From positions 80,688,142-80,752,141 of the forward strand of contig CM049306.1 in the NCBI GenBank assembly GCA_026874595.1: a stretch of DNA of 64,000 nt, written 5' to 3'. The DNA is from Sipunculus nudus. Taxonomy: Eukaryota; Annelida; Sipuncula; Golfingiida; Sipunculidae. Under the pieces are notes generated by a model that was not told where the DNA came from, did no database searches, and saw only the letters and a list, made by a program, of their open reading frames with translations. Positions 13,045 to 26,392 of this stretch are shown piece by piece. Numbering within the stretch: position 1 is the first letter of the stretch; every line of letters begins with the position of its first letter. Position numbers and translations under genes: made by a program.

Positions 13045-13470
13045 ATGTCTGTGACCAATCGAGGGTTCTTACTGGTTCGGTGGCATATCATATATAAATC
13101 AAGTTTGACACCAAGATGTCAATCCAAACCTGATTTATCATCTGGAATCAAATACGCGGACATACGGCTCTTGGGAACTTAACCCTCGACCTTGTGACCC
13201 CGAAACAATCCGTTTCTTCCCCTCTAGGCTGGTGAGATATGTGCAAAATAGAAGGTGTGAGATGTAAAGATTTGCTTAAATGTATCCACAGTCTCCCTAA
13301 ATATGTGGATCCTGTGACCTTGACCTTTTACTCATGACCCAAAAACCAATAGAGTTCTTGCGTTTGAGGTGGGCCACATATAAACAAGTCTGAAATTCAT
13401 ATGTCAATCCAAACTGGAGTCATCATAAATAACGTATTTGACGAATATACAGAAAGAGGAAAAGACGGAC
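13045..13470 (+). repeat. Diverged pair of dispersed repeat units
   Basis: Two stretches share the order GACCAAT-GAGTTCTT, GGT(G)GGCCACATAT, AAGTCTGA, ATGTCAATCCAAAC, then ATTTGACGAATA or a similar end. They are about 260 bases apart. It looks like a high-copy invertebrate dispersed repeat; no coding capacity is seen. Confidence 0.5.
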
Positions 13471-13913
13471 AGGATGATTCAGATACGGTAACCCCTTATT
13501 CAAGCAGAGCCCCAATTATACAACACAAGGTTCCAGTACACAGATGAAACCACAGATGCGAATTCGATAGTATCATTATAAAATGACAGTCTCAAAATAA
13601 AAGGAAAAAAGAGTACCAAAATTAGAAAAAATACAGGTAGCGCCACCTTGCAGTCTTTAGAAACTGATAAAACAAATTATTATCAATTAACACATAGGGT
13701 TTGCGACACTGGGTGAATTCACAGCTATGAAACAGACATAATTGCTGTCATATGACGGTCTCAACAAGATAAAAAAAAATCGTAAAAAAAAACATACAGG
13801 GGGCACCATCAGGTTTCAGGAACTGACTGAGCCAGCCATTGTCAATATTCAAGTCAAGGTTCATGGCAATCCCTGCATTAATTATCAATATGCTGGAGAT
13901 TTCTTATTTATTT

Positions 13914-15379
13914 AAGCTCAGCTGACTGTAAGTCATCTGAGCAATAGCGATCACCCTTTGTTCATCGTCCGTCCGGTTGTCGTGCAATCCGACCGTGCGG
14001 CCGTTAACAGGGCTCTAATCGTAATCGTTAGACCTGAAATAAGTTCAGGATGACCTATATTTTGTGACCTACGGGCCGAAAATATGATTGTGGGCACTCA
14101 GACAGACGGGGCAAAAATTGTATCCATTGAGCCTAAAATCCGCCAACGTGACATTAAGGGAAATCTAAGGCAATTATTTTTGGACACCTGAAATTAGGTC
14201 ACTGTGACCTATATTCTGCTACCAATAGGGAAAAGTTGTCATATAAATCCTGATATAAGTTCATGGTGTCCATATATTCTGTGACCAATGGGCCGAAAAA
14301 AATTGTTTTGGGTACACATACAGTCAGACGGGGCATACATTGTATCCTTTTGGCCTAGAATAACCTTCTATCATGACGTCCAGGCTGGTCGTATGCAAAT
14401 GTTTTAGAACTTGAAATTAGATCATGGTGACCTATATTATGCAACCTATAGATAAAAAAGATCTTATATGAGCACCTTGAATGTCAAAAGGACACAAAAT
14501 TTATGCATTAGTCCTAAAATCTTCTAAAGCAATACCCCGGGAGGTTATAGGCATATCTCTTTGGAAACCAGAAATTATGTCATGGTGCACGGGCTATAAT
14601 CTATGTGCTATGAGCAAAAAAAAAATGGCATGAATTACAGGAAACCTGCACGTGACAGGCCAAAAACATGATTTGAGTACCTTTAATGTCAGATGGATAC
14701 AAAATGTATGCATAAGGGCAATTTTACTTTAAAATTATGGTCGTGCTGACCTATATTCTGCAAACTACTGGCTCGAAGCATGATTTTGTGCAGTCAGACA
14801 GGGCACAAATTGTATCCATTTGCCCTAGACTCTTCTAAGATGAAATTCAGGTAAGTCCTTGGCATGCTTAGCCATTTCCCTTGGAACCATGAAATTAAGT
14901 CATTGTGACTTTTTTTCTGGGAGCTATTGATCAAATTCATGATTTTGAGCACCCAGACGGACAGGGTACAAATTGTATCCATTTTTCTTGGAACCCTTTA
15001 TTGTTGGTCCGGGGCTGGTCTCTTTTGAATCCTGATTTTTTTTAAAATTATTTGTCCATTTTTTCAACATAGCAACAAAAGATATGGGCTATTCTTACAG
15101 ACAATACAGAACATTAATGGAAGAAATGAGAACCCGGTCACATTAAGTCATGGCCAATGGGCCACTACTTTAATTATTGTTGTGGTACTTAAGCCCAATA
15201 GCTCGGAGGCTAAATGTCAAACTGATCTCATTACACATTTCAAGGGAGATCTTTGTAGAAGATGATTCTAGGTCCAGCGGTAACGATTTGTGCCCTTATA
15301 ACAGACAGACGGACGGCCGGATAAACGACGGACAAAGCGCCATACCTATACCTCAGTTGACTCTGAGTCAGCTCAGGTT
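13914..15379. mobile_element. 1.47-kb terminal-inverted-repeat element with internal tandem repeats
   Basis: The left end (AGCTCAGCTGACTG...GCAATAGCGATCACCCTTTG) pairs with the reverse complement of the right end (ACCTGAGCTGACTCAGAGTC...GCGCTTTGTCCGTCG). Both then continue into GTTAACAGGG- or TTATAAGGGC-type and GTTAGACC/CTGGACC-type sequence, so the inverted repeats are over 100 bp long. The interior is about seven decayed units of roughly 150 bp, each built around GAAATTAGGTCATGGTGACC, ATATTCTG(T/C)GA, CCGAAAACATGATTTT and CACAAATTGTATCC. No transposase is encoded. The same family recurs at 30.5-32.1 kb. Confidence 0.72.
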
Positions 15380-16695
15380 AAAATGAACACAACATAAGTT
15401 GATACAATGGTTTCTTTGTCAACAAATGTTCACCAGACTGTTCTGTTTATGCAAATGCTCAGTTATAATCTATTTATTTAAATCGTGTTTTACACTTATA
15501 CTTCTATTTGAATTCGCAACTATCAGATTCGCATGGATTCAATTGCATTGCGGTAGATTCTCTGACCTTTTTTTTATTTCAGCATATGATTTTGGTTTTG
15601 AAACACCTCCATCTGTTAGATTCCTACCTGCATTCCCAGAATAATTGCATCATATAAATTCATGACTCCCAACAATTGATTCTTGGCTGTTTTTCATGAT
15701 CACATATCTGATGGGTATCAGTATTTCAACTATTTTAATGTCATTTGCATGAAAATACCCAATTTGAATGCATGAAACCTTGTAAATTAACGAAACTGGA
15801 AGAAAGGTAGAAAAGCTGAGATATGATGATAGATGTTTTCTTTAATTTTCATATCGTAAATTCAAATCGAGATATAAATCCATTTAATTTTGAAATAAGA
15901 AAAAAAATATTTATCAAAACAAATTGAATATTCGGATGAGCTAAAAATAAAATTCTATGAACAAAAATAAGGAAAAAACCTAATAGATGGCAATTTAAGG
16001 ATTATAACAAAAAATGTATTTAAAAAGCTGAAAGTCTGCTGTGTAAAAATTCCTAAATTCGTAAAGTCTGAAAAATGATATTAATTTATCATTGAAATAA
16101 TATGATTTACCTTGTTTATTAGCCTGTCACCTGCTTTATACATCATATAATAATATTACTACATTAATAATAATAAGCCATCCCTTTTAACCTTTTATCA
16201 TCGGAATAATTGTTATTATTAACTTGATTGTTACCTGTAACATGGCATTAATATTTATCTTAACATGAAAGCAAGGGCTTACCAAAACCAATAAGGCTAT
16301 TGACTCGTGAGGGGATCAAAGATGTATGATATCCTAGGTCCTGCAATACATTTGTGTGCTGTATCTTTGTAGCTATACCAGGATTAACCACCCGTCAGAG
16401 ATGGTATCTCAGTCCGCCTAAGAGACCAATGATGTGTGGTATATGCTAGTTTCATGTTTAACTAACACAAAGACGGAGATTTTTCACGCTGCTTCTAACA
16501 GCCTAAAGCTACCTGAGGGCCATAGTTGTACGAAATATCTTAAAAACCCTAACCTCACTTGTGAAATAATTGACGAATTGCATAAAAACTTCCTGACATA
16601 ATATCGGCTCCTATCCCAATGTTAACCTATCACACAGATTGCCTGACTTGCAGTGTGGCAATCCGTGTAATTATATCCATTCAATTTTATTCATT

Positions 16696-16751
<56 letters not shown>

Positions 16752-17885
16752 TGTTGTAATGAGCACCCCAGGTGATCTCAAAATTGGGTTTGGATAAATA
16801 TATTTGTGCCCAAAAAAGCGCCTAACACCCCCACACCCCCCCCCCCCCCCCCCACACACCCCCGACACCCGCCCACCTGCGCTCTATTAAGTTCCAGTGT
16901 CACGTGTATAACGATCCGCATGTATTGACACTTTTGTTTGACATCGCAGGTCTTTCGCTTCCATGAAAGCCAAAGAGCCCGGATGATCTATTGCATTGAA
17001 TGAATGGAGGATTCGCTCAAGTACTTGATACAGTGCTTACCTTCATGCGGTAGAAGACTCGAGCTTTGTTTAAATTTACAGGGAATGAAATTATTATGAA
17101 ATTTCATTATAATGAAATTATATAATTACCCGTCGGTATCGGATTAACAGTTGTTAGTAATCATATGGAAAAAAATGTCTGTTAAAGATGAAATGAATAA
17201 TAAAATATAAACCTACGCAAATCAAATGAATATGATGGAAAAGAAGTTACTGAGACAAAAGAAGAAGGAGAAATAGAGCGAGGGGTTTCCCACCTTGAGC
17301 AGGAAATAATGGACTATTAAGAATTAAAATGACCTGTCTCCAGAAAGGGATTTTTTAAAGTAATGACCTTATTTATAACTAAAAAAATAGAATATGAAAA
17401 TAAACAAGCAAAACCTTTGTTGAGAATTTATTTGATAAGCGACCAAAACTGGTTCCAATACGAATGATAGAAATAGGCTCTTGGTGTGGTTAACTGATAG
17501 AAGATCAGAGCGCCCAGTACTTGTCAAGCTGAAATATTAGCAAGTAATATTTAAAACAACAGAGACTGCTAGTAAATTCCTGAAAGGTTGGAACACGAAT
17601 GGCTGGCCAACATACCCTGCAAGGACAGTTCCTCGGGAAATAAAATGTAGAAAGGAACAAATGGTCCCTTGAGAAGTTATTCATCAAAGATTGAAAGTGA
17701 TTGAAAATGACTGAATAAAAATATAACTGAAGAATATACCTCTTCCTGACAAAATATATAACCTTTGAGTGGAGTGTTTTTTTTTAGTGTAGAGCTACAC
17801 TTGATTCATAGCAAATGCAACATTGCCAAGACCTAAATATTTTTGAATCTGTTGATGTTTATCATGAATATTATATTTGTCATCC

Positions 17886-17941
<56 letters not shown>

Positions 17942-18059
17942 TATATGCTATAAATTTAACATCCGATGGAAAGGTAGACATATTCTGTGATACAACGTAT
18001 ACTGAAAGAAAGGTGGAGAAACAGATGCAGGGAATAAAAGTTTGGAAATTGTGTTATAT
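15380..18059. other. AT-rich stretch with microsatellites, no gene seen
   Basis: This stretch contains a TA run (about 16698-16745), a C run with CACCCC around 16830-16870, and another TA run (about 17887-17936). No coding domain was recognised. Confidence 0.5.
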
Positions 18060-20820
18060 TGCATTACTCAAGTAGTAAAGTTTGCAAATTTTAACAAATC
18101 AGTTTTTATGTATCAGGACAGTATTTTTAAATTTAAATGCTTAGCCCACAATGTTAGAGGTTTGCATTCAATAATTAGAGACGTATGGTGTATAATTGGC
18201 TTGCCAAAGATGAAGGTTAAAATGGTGTTTGCTTTTTACAAGAGGTACACATTGATAGAGATAAAGAGAACGAAAGAAATATCAATGGAATGGTCGTTCT
18301 TTTTCTTCCTCATTATAAGGACAACAAGAAGATTTCAAGTTTATCAAAGCTATTGCTGATAATGCGAGTGTCACTGTGTTTCTCTATCGTGCCATTCAAG
18401 GGTATGCATTTTTTTTCTTGCGAACAGAATACACCTAACACCGACGTGCAACAGCTAGAGTATGTGAGATATATTCAAAATGAAATATGAAAATACATAA
18501 GTATTGGGAGCGTTTCAGGAATAATATGGGCCGAAGATTTCATTGTGGCTTATTCAAAATAAGATACAGAAGGAGGCAGCTTAAAAAAAAAGAAGCGATC
18601 AATTCAAATTTTTAAAACATTCTGAAACAAAACAATCTATGGGAACTCAACAATCATGACTTAAACATGGAGGTCTACAAATTCCTTTTTTACAAAAAAG
18701 ACTAGATGACTTCATAATTTCTGGTGATCTATAAAAGTTCGAAACAGAAACTGATATCGTACCCAGAGCCTCATCACTCTGTTTTATCCCTACATTAAGT
18801 ATATTTCCAACCGAAACACAGGCCAAGGCACTGGTGCTTTAATACATCTTTACTTCAAGAAAATTATTATATTACCAAACAAATAAAATTAAACTAAATT
18901 GGGAAAACGAATATGAAAACAAAGGTCGAATAGATATTTGGGAATAACTTGAGTACAAAATAAGACATTTTACAAGAAATTAAGTAAATTATTGTATAAG
19001 AGAGAGCACTGGAATATGCGATTAACGAATTTGATGAATCATTTAATTCAAATTCATAAGAAGAAGTTAAAAAATATGCTAGTAAAAAACAAGAACCTGA
19101 AGATATTAAGCAGCACATAACAGATCTAGATGTCAGTGCTATGAAGACGGAAAAAAATAGCAAATGCAAAGATAAATTTACAATACAGGTAACAGTTACA
19201 CAAGCAGACTGTAACGCATATAACTGTAACGGAAATGTAGACCATAAATACCAGAGAGTGAACAAAAGCTTCTAGAGTGGGATATAAAACTGATTGAAGT
19301 ATATAAGGTAATTCTGTCAATGCCAAGGCTGATAAGACCTATATAAAATCATTCAATATAGGTACCTAAACGGAAGGCTCTCAACAAGCCACAATCGAGC
19401 GGTTATATAATCGATTGAAAAATTGGAGAAGTATATTTAAAGGGTATGCGGCCCATAAGTTCACTGAATGTCAGCGTAAAAGCATTGGAATGTATTATCT
19501 TCTCGTTTAAAACAGCGTCTACATTCTATAATCAATCAAGGTCAGTCGGTATTTGTCGATGGTCATTATATTTGGGAACCTTTAAGAATAATTTCGCATG
19601 TGATGGAATATTTCAAAACAGAAAATATAAAGGGTATACTGTTTGCATTTGACACAATAAATGGGTTTCCTTTAAATATAGTACAGTGGGTAAAATTGTT
19701 AAAAAATAATGCTGAAAAATGTGCAATAACGGGTACCTGGCTGGTTATTTCAAATTGCGCCGTGGAATCATTAATTTTTAGTAGTTGAAGTATTCAGTAG
19801 CGATAAGAGCAAAAACACATATTAAAGGGATATTCAGATGACAGAAATAAAATAATATTTCTTCGCAGACGGCCTAATATTTTTCTTGATGTATCTTCAG
19901 TCACATATTTCGTAACAAACGAATTAATAAATTTACTTAAATGTTATCTTTAAACTTAAACTTGACGAAATCGAAAGAATCATAGACTGGATTAAAATGG
20001 AAAAGTCTGAACAGTTAATCTATCAAACTAGTAGGTGTATATTTCCCATACAATAACACTTTGCATGAGATTTTGAACTTCGGCAACATTGAAGATAACT
20101 TGAAAACAATTTTAAATATATTGAAACAACAAACAACTACCATATATGGAAGAGAGAATTTTGTCAACACAGCTGCTGTCAAAAAAGCATTAGTAATGTG
20201 ACAAATATACCAGAAAACAATTTTACCCAAATTTAATTGGTTATTGACAGATTTTTTATGGAGTTTGAGGCCGCCTAAGACAAAATATTCAGTTCTTATA
20301 TCAAAATATGAAGAAGGTCAAAAATGTTATTGATAAAATACAATTTGAACAAGACAGTTGGGTAAAACACATGATCCAAAATCGGAATATCAATAGGGGG
20401 ACCAAATTTAATAAGACTAACAATTTACAAAGAAACCCTAAAGATTTAGACAGACTACGTTCATGTTAGTCCCTTTGAAGGAAACCACGAGTCAGAACAA
20501 CCATAATGGCACAACCAATTCATTACTGTAAGAGGTCAGGCAAATTACAATAGAGAACTGTCAGAATTGGGGTTTAGATTGGTCGAGAATTGAGTTACGA
20601 GTAAAGGAAAATTAAAAAACTCTGTGAAGTGGTTCAAAGACGAAAAGTGTATGAAGACAACATTTAGATTGGCAGAGCCTTTTGAAATCAATCCAAAAGA
20701 AATAGAATTTGTTGGAGAGTCAAGGGATAGACCGTGACACAGATAACTAGAAAAAGTCTTTACAATTTTAAAAAAACGTAACATATTCAAGTTATGTGAA
20801 CATTATACTAGCTTTGTAAA
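18060..20820 (+). pseudogene. Decayed LINE (non-LTR retrotransposon) with endonuclease and RT remnants
   Basis: Near 18120-18200 the reading KFKCLAHNVRGLHS followed by RDVWCIIG resembles the start of an apurinic-type LINE endonuclease. Near 19530-19680, across frames, come Gln-Ser-x-Phe-Val-Asp-Gly and IWEPLRIISHVMEYFKTENI followed by KGILFAFD, the pattern of RT blocks in L1/Tx1-type elements. At about 19860-19960 a reading with LADGLIFFLDVSS stands where the (F/Y)ADD block would be. Many stops and frameshifts break the frame, so it is dead. The clade is not certain. Confidence 0.6.
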
Positions 20821-23129
20821 TGATTTAAAAATTACTCTTACTTACACAATGTAAATTAGAAAATAAGCATAAAGAGCTGAGAATTTCCAGTTCCCCGGCC
20901 TAACACAAGTTGCACTGGTGTTAAGAAGTCATGGATGTGTTAACCTGCTGAATCATATACCAGGTGATGGTGCGCAATGCTGTTACTTGTCATTCATGGT
21001 CAAAACCTGGTTGGTGCATGAACTTATTTAGGGGAGTCCTGCGAAAGTATTTGTTCTGGTTCTAGAGCCTTTGTTTAAAGGGACGTCAGGACCTCGCATG
21101 TATGTTTAACTTTACCATTGCTGTGCATGTCGGCTTGGTACACAGTTGATAATGCTAGGTATTCACCATTTAGAGGGCTATCAGAGTTGGAGCGCTGAGC
21201 TTTTCGAGATAGCTGCAAAACTCGATATCGGCGACAGGATCTCCCCCATGTGCAAAGGGCAGATATTTTTTCTCATTCGAGCACCATTACTATAATGGGC
21301 CAGCTAAAGTTATTTTTTTTCACTTTTAAGGGCATTGCTTGTTAATTGCAGGCATCCATGTAAGATCAATCAGCCATAAAATAGAAGTGTGGGTAGATGC
21401 CACTTGTAATTTTGAATTTCAAGGTCACTTTCAAGGTCAAATAAAAAAAATGGGCAAGCTACTGTTGATTTTTCGTTGTAGCGGACACTGCTCGTTTATA
21501 TCAGGCACCAGGATAAATAAACCAACCAAACAGTGATAGAATATGTATAAGTTAATCGATGGGTGCCCTCCTACATGTTAACCTTTAAAGTCATTTTAAA
21601 GGTCATTTTCAAGTTCAAACCGAATAAAAGTGAACCTGAACGGGTAGAGTCTTTCTCCATCAATAAAACCAATGTATATTCGGAAAGCGTAGGCTTTAGA
21701 GAAAATTATTATTGTGTCAAACGCAACTTACAAAAAGACACGTAATAATAATGTGCATTATTTCTTACACTTATATGAATGAAGAGCACAACTTAAAGGT
21801 GTATTTTTGTTTACAGAGTAGTGTTAGCAGAGTGGAGGGATTTTTAGGTGTTCCCAGAGTGCCTTTAACACACTTTAAAAGAGGCAGAATTAAAAAATGC
21901 CGCATTTTGTAAAATGCAGGAAAAAAGGTCCATAAATAACGGATATTTGATAATTTTTTGTTGTTTTTAGAGTGTGTTTTGGGTATTAGAATAGGGCGGA
22001 TCCAGGTTCAGGAAAATGTGGGGTCCAGCGCAGGATGACTAATGATAAAATCCTAAAACAAAAGGTTCCCAAGTCTGGAAAAGGGTTGCGGTTGCTGTAA
22101 GGGGTGGGGTGAAACCCGGCGGAACCCTCCACTGGATCCGCCTTTGCAGAAGACTATTCAGCACAAGCTCTTCAGGCACACACATGAATATGGTAACTGA
22201 TCCATGGAGCAGTTCATGCTTTACCTAAGATCATTTGTCGATTAAATGGAGGTATAGTATATGCCACAATGGCAGCATCCAGAACGACTTTAATAGATGC
22301 TTTTTAAAGGTTATAATTTTAATTTTCCTATTATTCATTTGCTGAAAGGTGTTTAAATAACTATAGGTATAAATGATCTATAACCCTTGGATGGTGTATC
22401 AGACACAGCTACTGTTGTTTATTTTGGTCCTAGCTTTCTTTATATTGCTATTATATAAATGCGTTAAAGACGTTTTTGGAACGTTGAGAGGTGATCCTAT
22501 AAATTTAGTGTGGAGTTCATAGAACCTCCTAACCTACCTGTCTTATATGTATTATACCTTTATCAACTGTTTAACCCTTTTTTAAAGGAATTCGTGGTAG
22601 ATGGAACTATCTCTGTTTGAACAATGCAACTTTTGTATCCTTAGCAGCGCATATCATTTGCAGGCAACTTGGAGGGTGTGCCTGTCAGATCTGCAGATTG
22701 CTCACGATATAGAGATAAATAAAGCAGGGCGTCATGTTGGAAGTGTTGGTAAAAAAAATAAACAACAGCAGCTGTTAATAGGAACATAGGAAATTCAAGA
22801 GCCAAAACATAGGAAAAAAAAGGAATTTCTTTGGTAAAATAGGAAAAAAAATTGGTAAAAAAATAGGAATTATGTTGAAGACGAAGAGGGTTCTAATACA
22901 TGTAATTAGTAAAAAATTGTTATTTTAACACTTATATTTGCATGTTTTTGCACATATTATAGTATTCAAATGATGTTATGTCAAAAACAAATTCATGTTA
23001 GTACGGCAAAAAAATAATAATAATAACTTATTACAGAAAATGATCGCCTAATTAACAAAGGTTGCCATTGAAACCAGCTCATTTTTTCACATTACCATGA
23101 TAATTTAATAAATTAATTTTCTTAATTTC
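20821..23129. other. No gene seen; dispersed-repeat fragments
   Basis: AT-rich sequence. AAGGTCA(C/T)TTTCAAGGTCAA motifs at about 21420 and 21595 suggest a simple dispersed repeat. Near 22000-22150 a GGCGGATCCAG...CTGGATCCGCC pair is an inverted repeat about 130 bp apart, the mark of a short GGCGGATCCAG-type element. It is also seen singly at 60895. Confidence 0.45.
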
Positions 23130-23404
23130 ATGAATACTTGCTGACAATTATGTGCGCATCTACCAGGTTCCCTGAGAGGCAATACCATTGCGCAAAATTA
23201 ATAATAAAAGTGTTTTCAAACCTCTGACCAAGTTTTTAACAACTTTTGGATTACCAAAATCTGTCCAGTCTGACCAAGGGTCTAATCTTCTGCTGGCTTA
23301 TTCCAACTAGTTATGCTTGAGCTAGGTATAATTCAGTACAGCTTTTCGCCATACCATCCTGAAAGTCGGGGCGCACTCGAGCGTTTTCACCAGACATTAA
23401 AAAC

Positions 23405-24520
23405 ATGATCAGAACGTATTGCTATGGCACACAGAAAGACTGGGAGGAAGGAATCCACCTATTGCTGTTTGCTGTCAGAGAATCTTTTCAAGAGTCCTTG
23501 GGTTTCAGTCCCCTGGAACCAGTTTTTGGACACACCGTTCGAGGTCCATCGAAGCTGCTTAAAGAAAAACTTTTGTGTGAAAATCCTGATTTTCTTAGTT
23601 TACTGCAGTATGTCTCAGACTTTCGCACTAAACTACACAATGCTTGTGAGATTGCAAAGTCAAATCTAAAATCTGCACAAAGTAACATGAAAACAAAGTA
23701 TGACAAGCACAATGTAAGTAGGACGTTTGAGCCTGGTGAAAAGGTCCTTGCCTTACTTCCCACCCCTAGCAGACCTCTGCAAGCTAGGTATTTTGGTCCT
23801 TACATTGTTGACAAGAAAGTCAGTGATTTAAATTACATACTGTTGACACCAGATAGACGTACATGTAAGAAGAAACAACTGTGCCATGTAAACATGTTGA
23901 AACCATATTATGACAGAAATAGCACATTAGATGTTGTACACAATGTTACTGCTGTTAATTGTGTAAACACTGACCCTGACCCAGTTAAAGTAGATACTGA
24001 TTGTAAGTGTGATGTTGACATTCAGTGTGGTACAGTACCATTAAAAAACGCAGACGTGCTTAAAAACCTGGGTGCCAAACTGTCACCCCTAACCTCACAA
24101 GATCAACAAGACCTCAAAAACCTGCTGCGGAATTATGAACATTTGTTTAGTGACATTCCAACGCGAACTAACATGTTGTGCCATGACGTCGATGTCGACG
24201 AGGCAAGCGCAGTTAAGTTACATCCATATAGACTGAATCCAAAAAAGCAAAAGGATCTACAGGATGAGTTTCAATATTTGCTGGACAATGATTTTATTAA
24301 ACATAGTAACAGTAACTGGAGTTCACCATGTATTCTTGTGCCAAAACCTGATGGAAGTTACCGTATGTACACAGATTATCGAAAACTGAACTCTGTCACC
24401 ATGACTGACACGTTCCCGATTCCGAGGATCGATGATTGTATTGATAGAGTCGGTAGCTCCAGATATGTCTCCAAGTTTGACTTGCTAAAAGGATTCTGGC
24501 AAGTTCCGCTGACAGAATGA
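23405..24520 (+). pseudogene. Integrase C-terminus fused to RT N-terminus (371-codon open frame)
   Basis: One uninterrupted frame holds, in order, the end of an integrase core, a GPY/F-type module (RYFGPYIVDKKVSDLNYILL, about residues 127-146) ending HVNMLKPYYD, a linker, and the first RT blocks. The latter include SSPCILVPKPDGSYRMYTDY and VSKFDLLKGFWQVPL (about residues 308-370). This shows directly that integrase precedes RT in one polyprotein. A TGA codon ends the frame just after the FDLLKGFWQ block. The true protein began upstream, where IN-core sequence (FGLPKSVQSDQGSN) is visible around 23240-23285. Confidence 0.85.
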
Positions 24521-25446
24521 GCGAAAGAATTGTCCGCATTTGTGACGCCGCAAGGACTGTACCAGTAAAAAGCTATGCCGTTTGGCATGAAGAACTTGTC
24601 AGCCACGTTCCAGCGCCTCATCCATATGATTGTCAAGGACATTCAGGGCTGCGACGCATATATTGATGACGTTATCGTGTACAGCGACACCTTGGGGAAA
24701 CTCCGATCTCTTCGAAAGACTCAGTGAAGCACGTCTGACCATCAACTTAGTAAAATCTGAGTTTTTTCCTGCACAATTTTTGGGTCATATTGTAGGGCAG
24801 GGTCAGGTAAAACCTGTTTATGCTAAGATAAGTGCTATTTCTGCATTTCCTAGACCAGAAAACAAAAAACAAATAATGCGTTTTCTTGACATGGTTGGAT
24901 ACTACAGGAAGTTTTGTCCAAATTTTGCTGCTGTAGCTGAACCTTTGACTAATTTGTTAAAGAAGAAAACAAAAGTTTGTATGGAATGTTCAGTGTGAAA
25001 ATGCATTCCAGAATTTGAAAGCAATTCTGCAAAGTTCACCAATTTTAGCAGCTACAGACTTCTGTACCTTTTAAGTAAGCTGTGGATTCTAGTGATACTG
25101 CTGCTGGTGCTGTGTTGTTAAAGGAAGGCAATGATGGCATAGATCATCCAATGTGTTATTCCTCAAGAAAGTTTAATGCAAACCAGAAGAAAACTACTCC
25201 ACTATTGAAAATTAATGTTTGGCTTTGCTTTTGGCGTTGCAACATTTTGAAGTTTATGTCACTTCATCAGTCAGGACTATCATTGTCTTCAGTTATCACA
25301 ATCCCCTCACGTTCATGAACAAGTTGAAGTGTAAAAATCAAAGATTGTTGAGATGGAGTTTGTTCTTACAGGATTACAATCTTGATATCATACACATTAA
25401 AGGGAAAGACAATGTACTTGCTGATTGCTTATCGAGATGTTTATGA
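24521..25446 (+). pseudogene. RT catalytic and RNase H remnant
   Basis: After the in-frame TGA the same protein continues in pieces. TAA follows GLYQ near 24566. YIDDV, the RT active-site motif, lies at 24659-24673. After a frameshift, LGHIVGQGQVKP and MRFLDMVGYYRKFCPNFA mark the RT thumb. From 25082 the RNase H begins (DSSDTAAGAVLLKEG); it changes frame near 25220 and ends with HIKGKDNVLADCLSR before TGA at 25444-25446. Stops and frameshifts show the copy is inactive. Confidence 0.82.
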
Positions 25447-25567
25447 AATGTTGTGAACAAGATGTTTATATTATGTTGTAAACAATATGATTTTAAGATT
25501 TTGTAAAAATTTAGTGATTGTGATCGCAAAAAGAAAGTTTTCCGAGAAAACTTTCTTTTTTCTTACA

Positions 25568-25577
25568 GGAGGGGGAG
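25568..25577 (+). other. Polypurine tract
   Basis: GGAGGGGGAG stands directly before the TGTTACAG start of the LTR, the place and composition expected for the plus-strand primer. The minus-strand copy has AGGAAGGGGAG at the same place. Confidence 0.8.
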
Positions 25578-26392
25578 TGTTACAGGTGCTCCTTTTATTA
25601 TGTGACACGGGCGTAACTCCTGTTGTGGCACTCGTGTCTGGCCGCGTATTACATTCTATGTTTAATCCGTAAAGGTTGAACTCTCGTTGTCATGTTTAGC
25701 CTTGGGTTTTCACGCCTGGTCGTGGGTCACGTGAGGAGCCTAGTTTGTAGAGATACACAGCGCTGCTTTTCCAGAGAATTCCTTAAACGCGTGCATACTG
25801 TGTTTTGCAAGATCTTATAGACTGTTCGGGAAGTGGAAAATTCTCGGCTTGGGGTGTGAAGGTATATAAAGGGACTGTGTTTTAGAACGAAAGGGCAGAG
25901 AGAACAGCAGAGCAGATTCCAGCGGACGCAGAAGCGTGTGCAAGGACCTTAACCGACGGATGCGGCAATTATAGATTTTCAAAGACTTTCTCCTGGATTT
26001 TATGCATTTAGACTTCAGTTTACTTTCTGGATTATTGCAAGAGCTTTACACTCTCATTCTCCGAGAGTTCACATTTAAAGGACTTATCGTTGTGATGGTG
26101 TTGGTATCAGGGTACTGTGCACATTATTTTTCTATGTGATTGTATTGACTTGTTGTTATACCGCTGTTTTACTGTATAATTGTATTGATTTAGTGTATTG
26201 CAATGTTAGGGTTGTTTTAGGGATAAATTATAGTTATTTGTTAACAACAACAAAAAAAACACTGACTTATTTATTCATTCCCCTAGACATTTCACGCTGC
26301 CCAGTGTTACAGAATCTGATTTTTTTTTATCTCCATTTCAGAATTAGTGTTCATCACGCATACGTGATCTGTTTACATTAGGTTCCGTAACA
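25578..26392 (+). repeat. 3' LTR of the truncated gypsy element
   Basis: It begins TGTTACAGGTGC and ends TTCCGTAACA (TG...CA). It aligns over its length with the solo LTR at 29331-30115 and, in reverse, with the LTR at 44653-45529. A TATATAAAG box near 25862-25871 fits the U3 promoter. The homology runs past the internal GTGTTACAGAATCTG repeat to AGGTTCCGTAACA, which fixes the end. Confidence 0.85.

Larger units (their letters stand above)
23130..26392 (+). mobile_element. 5'-truncated Ty3/gypsy element, integrase before reverse transcriptase
   Basis: Homology to the minus-strand copy at 40-45.5 kb starts abruptly near 23130, inside the integrase core, and runs through the integrase C-terminus, RT and RNase H into an 815-bp 3' LTR. 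No 5' LTR or gag is present on this side. Integrase upstream of RT is the reverse of the usual Ty3/gypsy order. It is known for the Gmr1-like group of animal gypsy elements, so that is the likely assignment. Confidence 0.8.

Noticed and set aside
18894-19326. Minus-strand hydrophobic frames of 123 and 66 codons
   Set aside because: They are antisense to the decayed plus-strand LINE; AT-rich antisense readings look hydrophobic.
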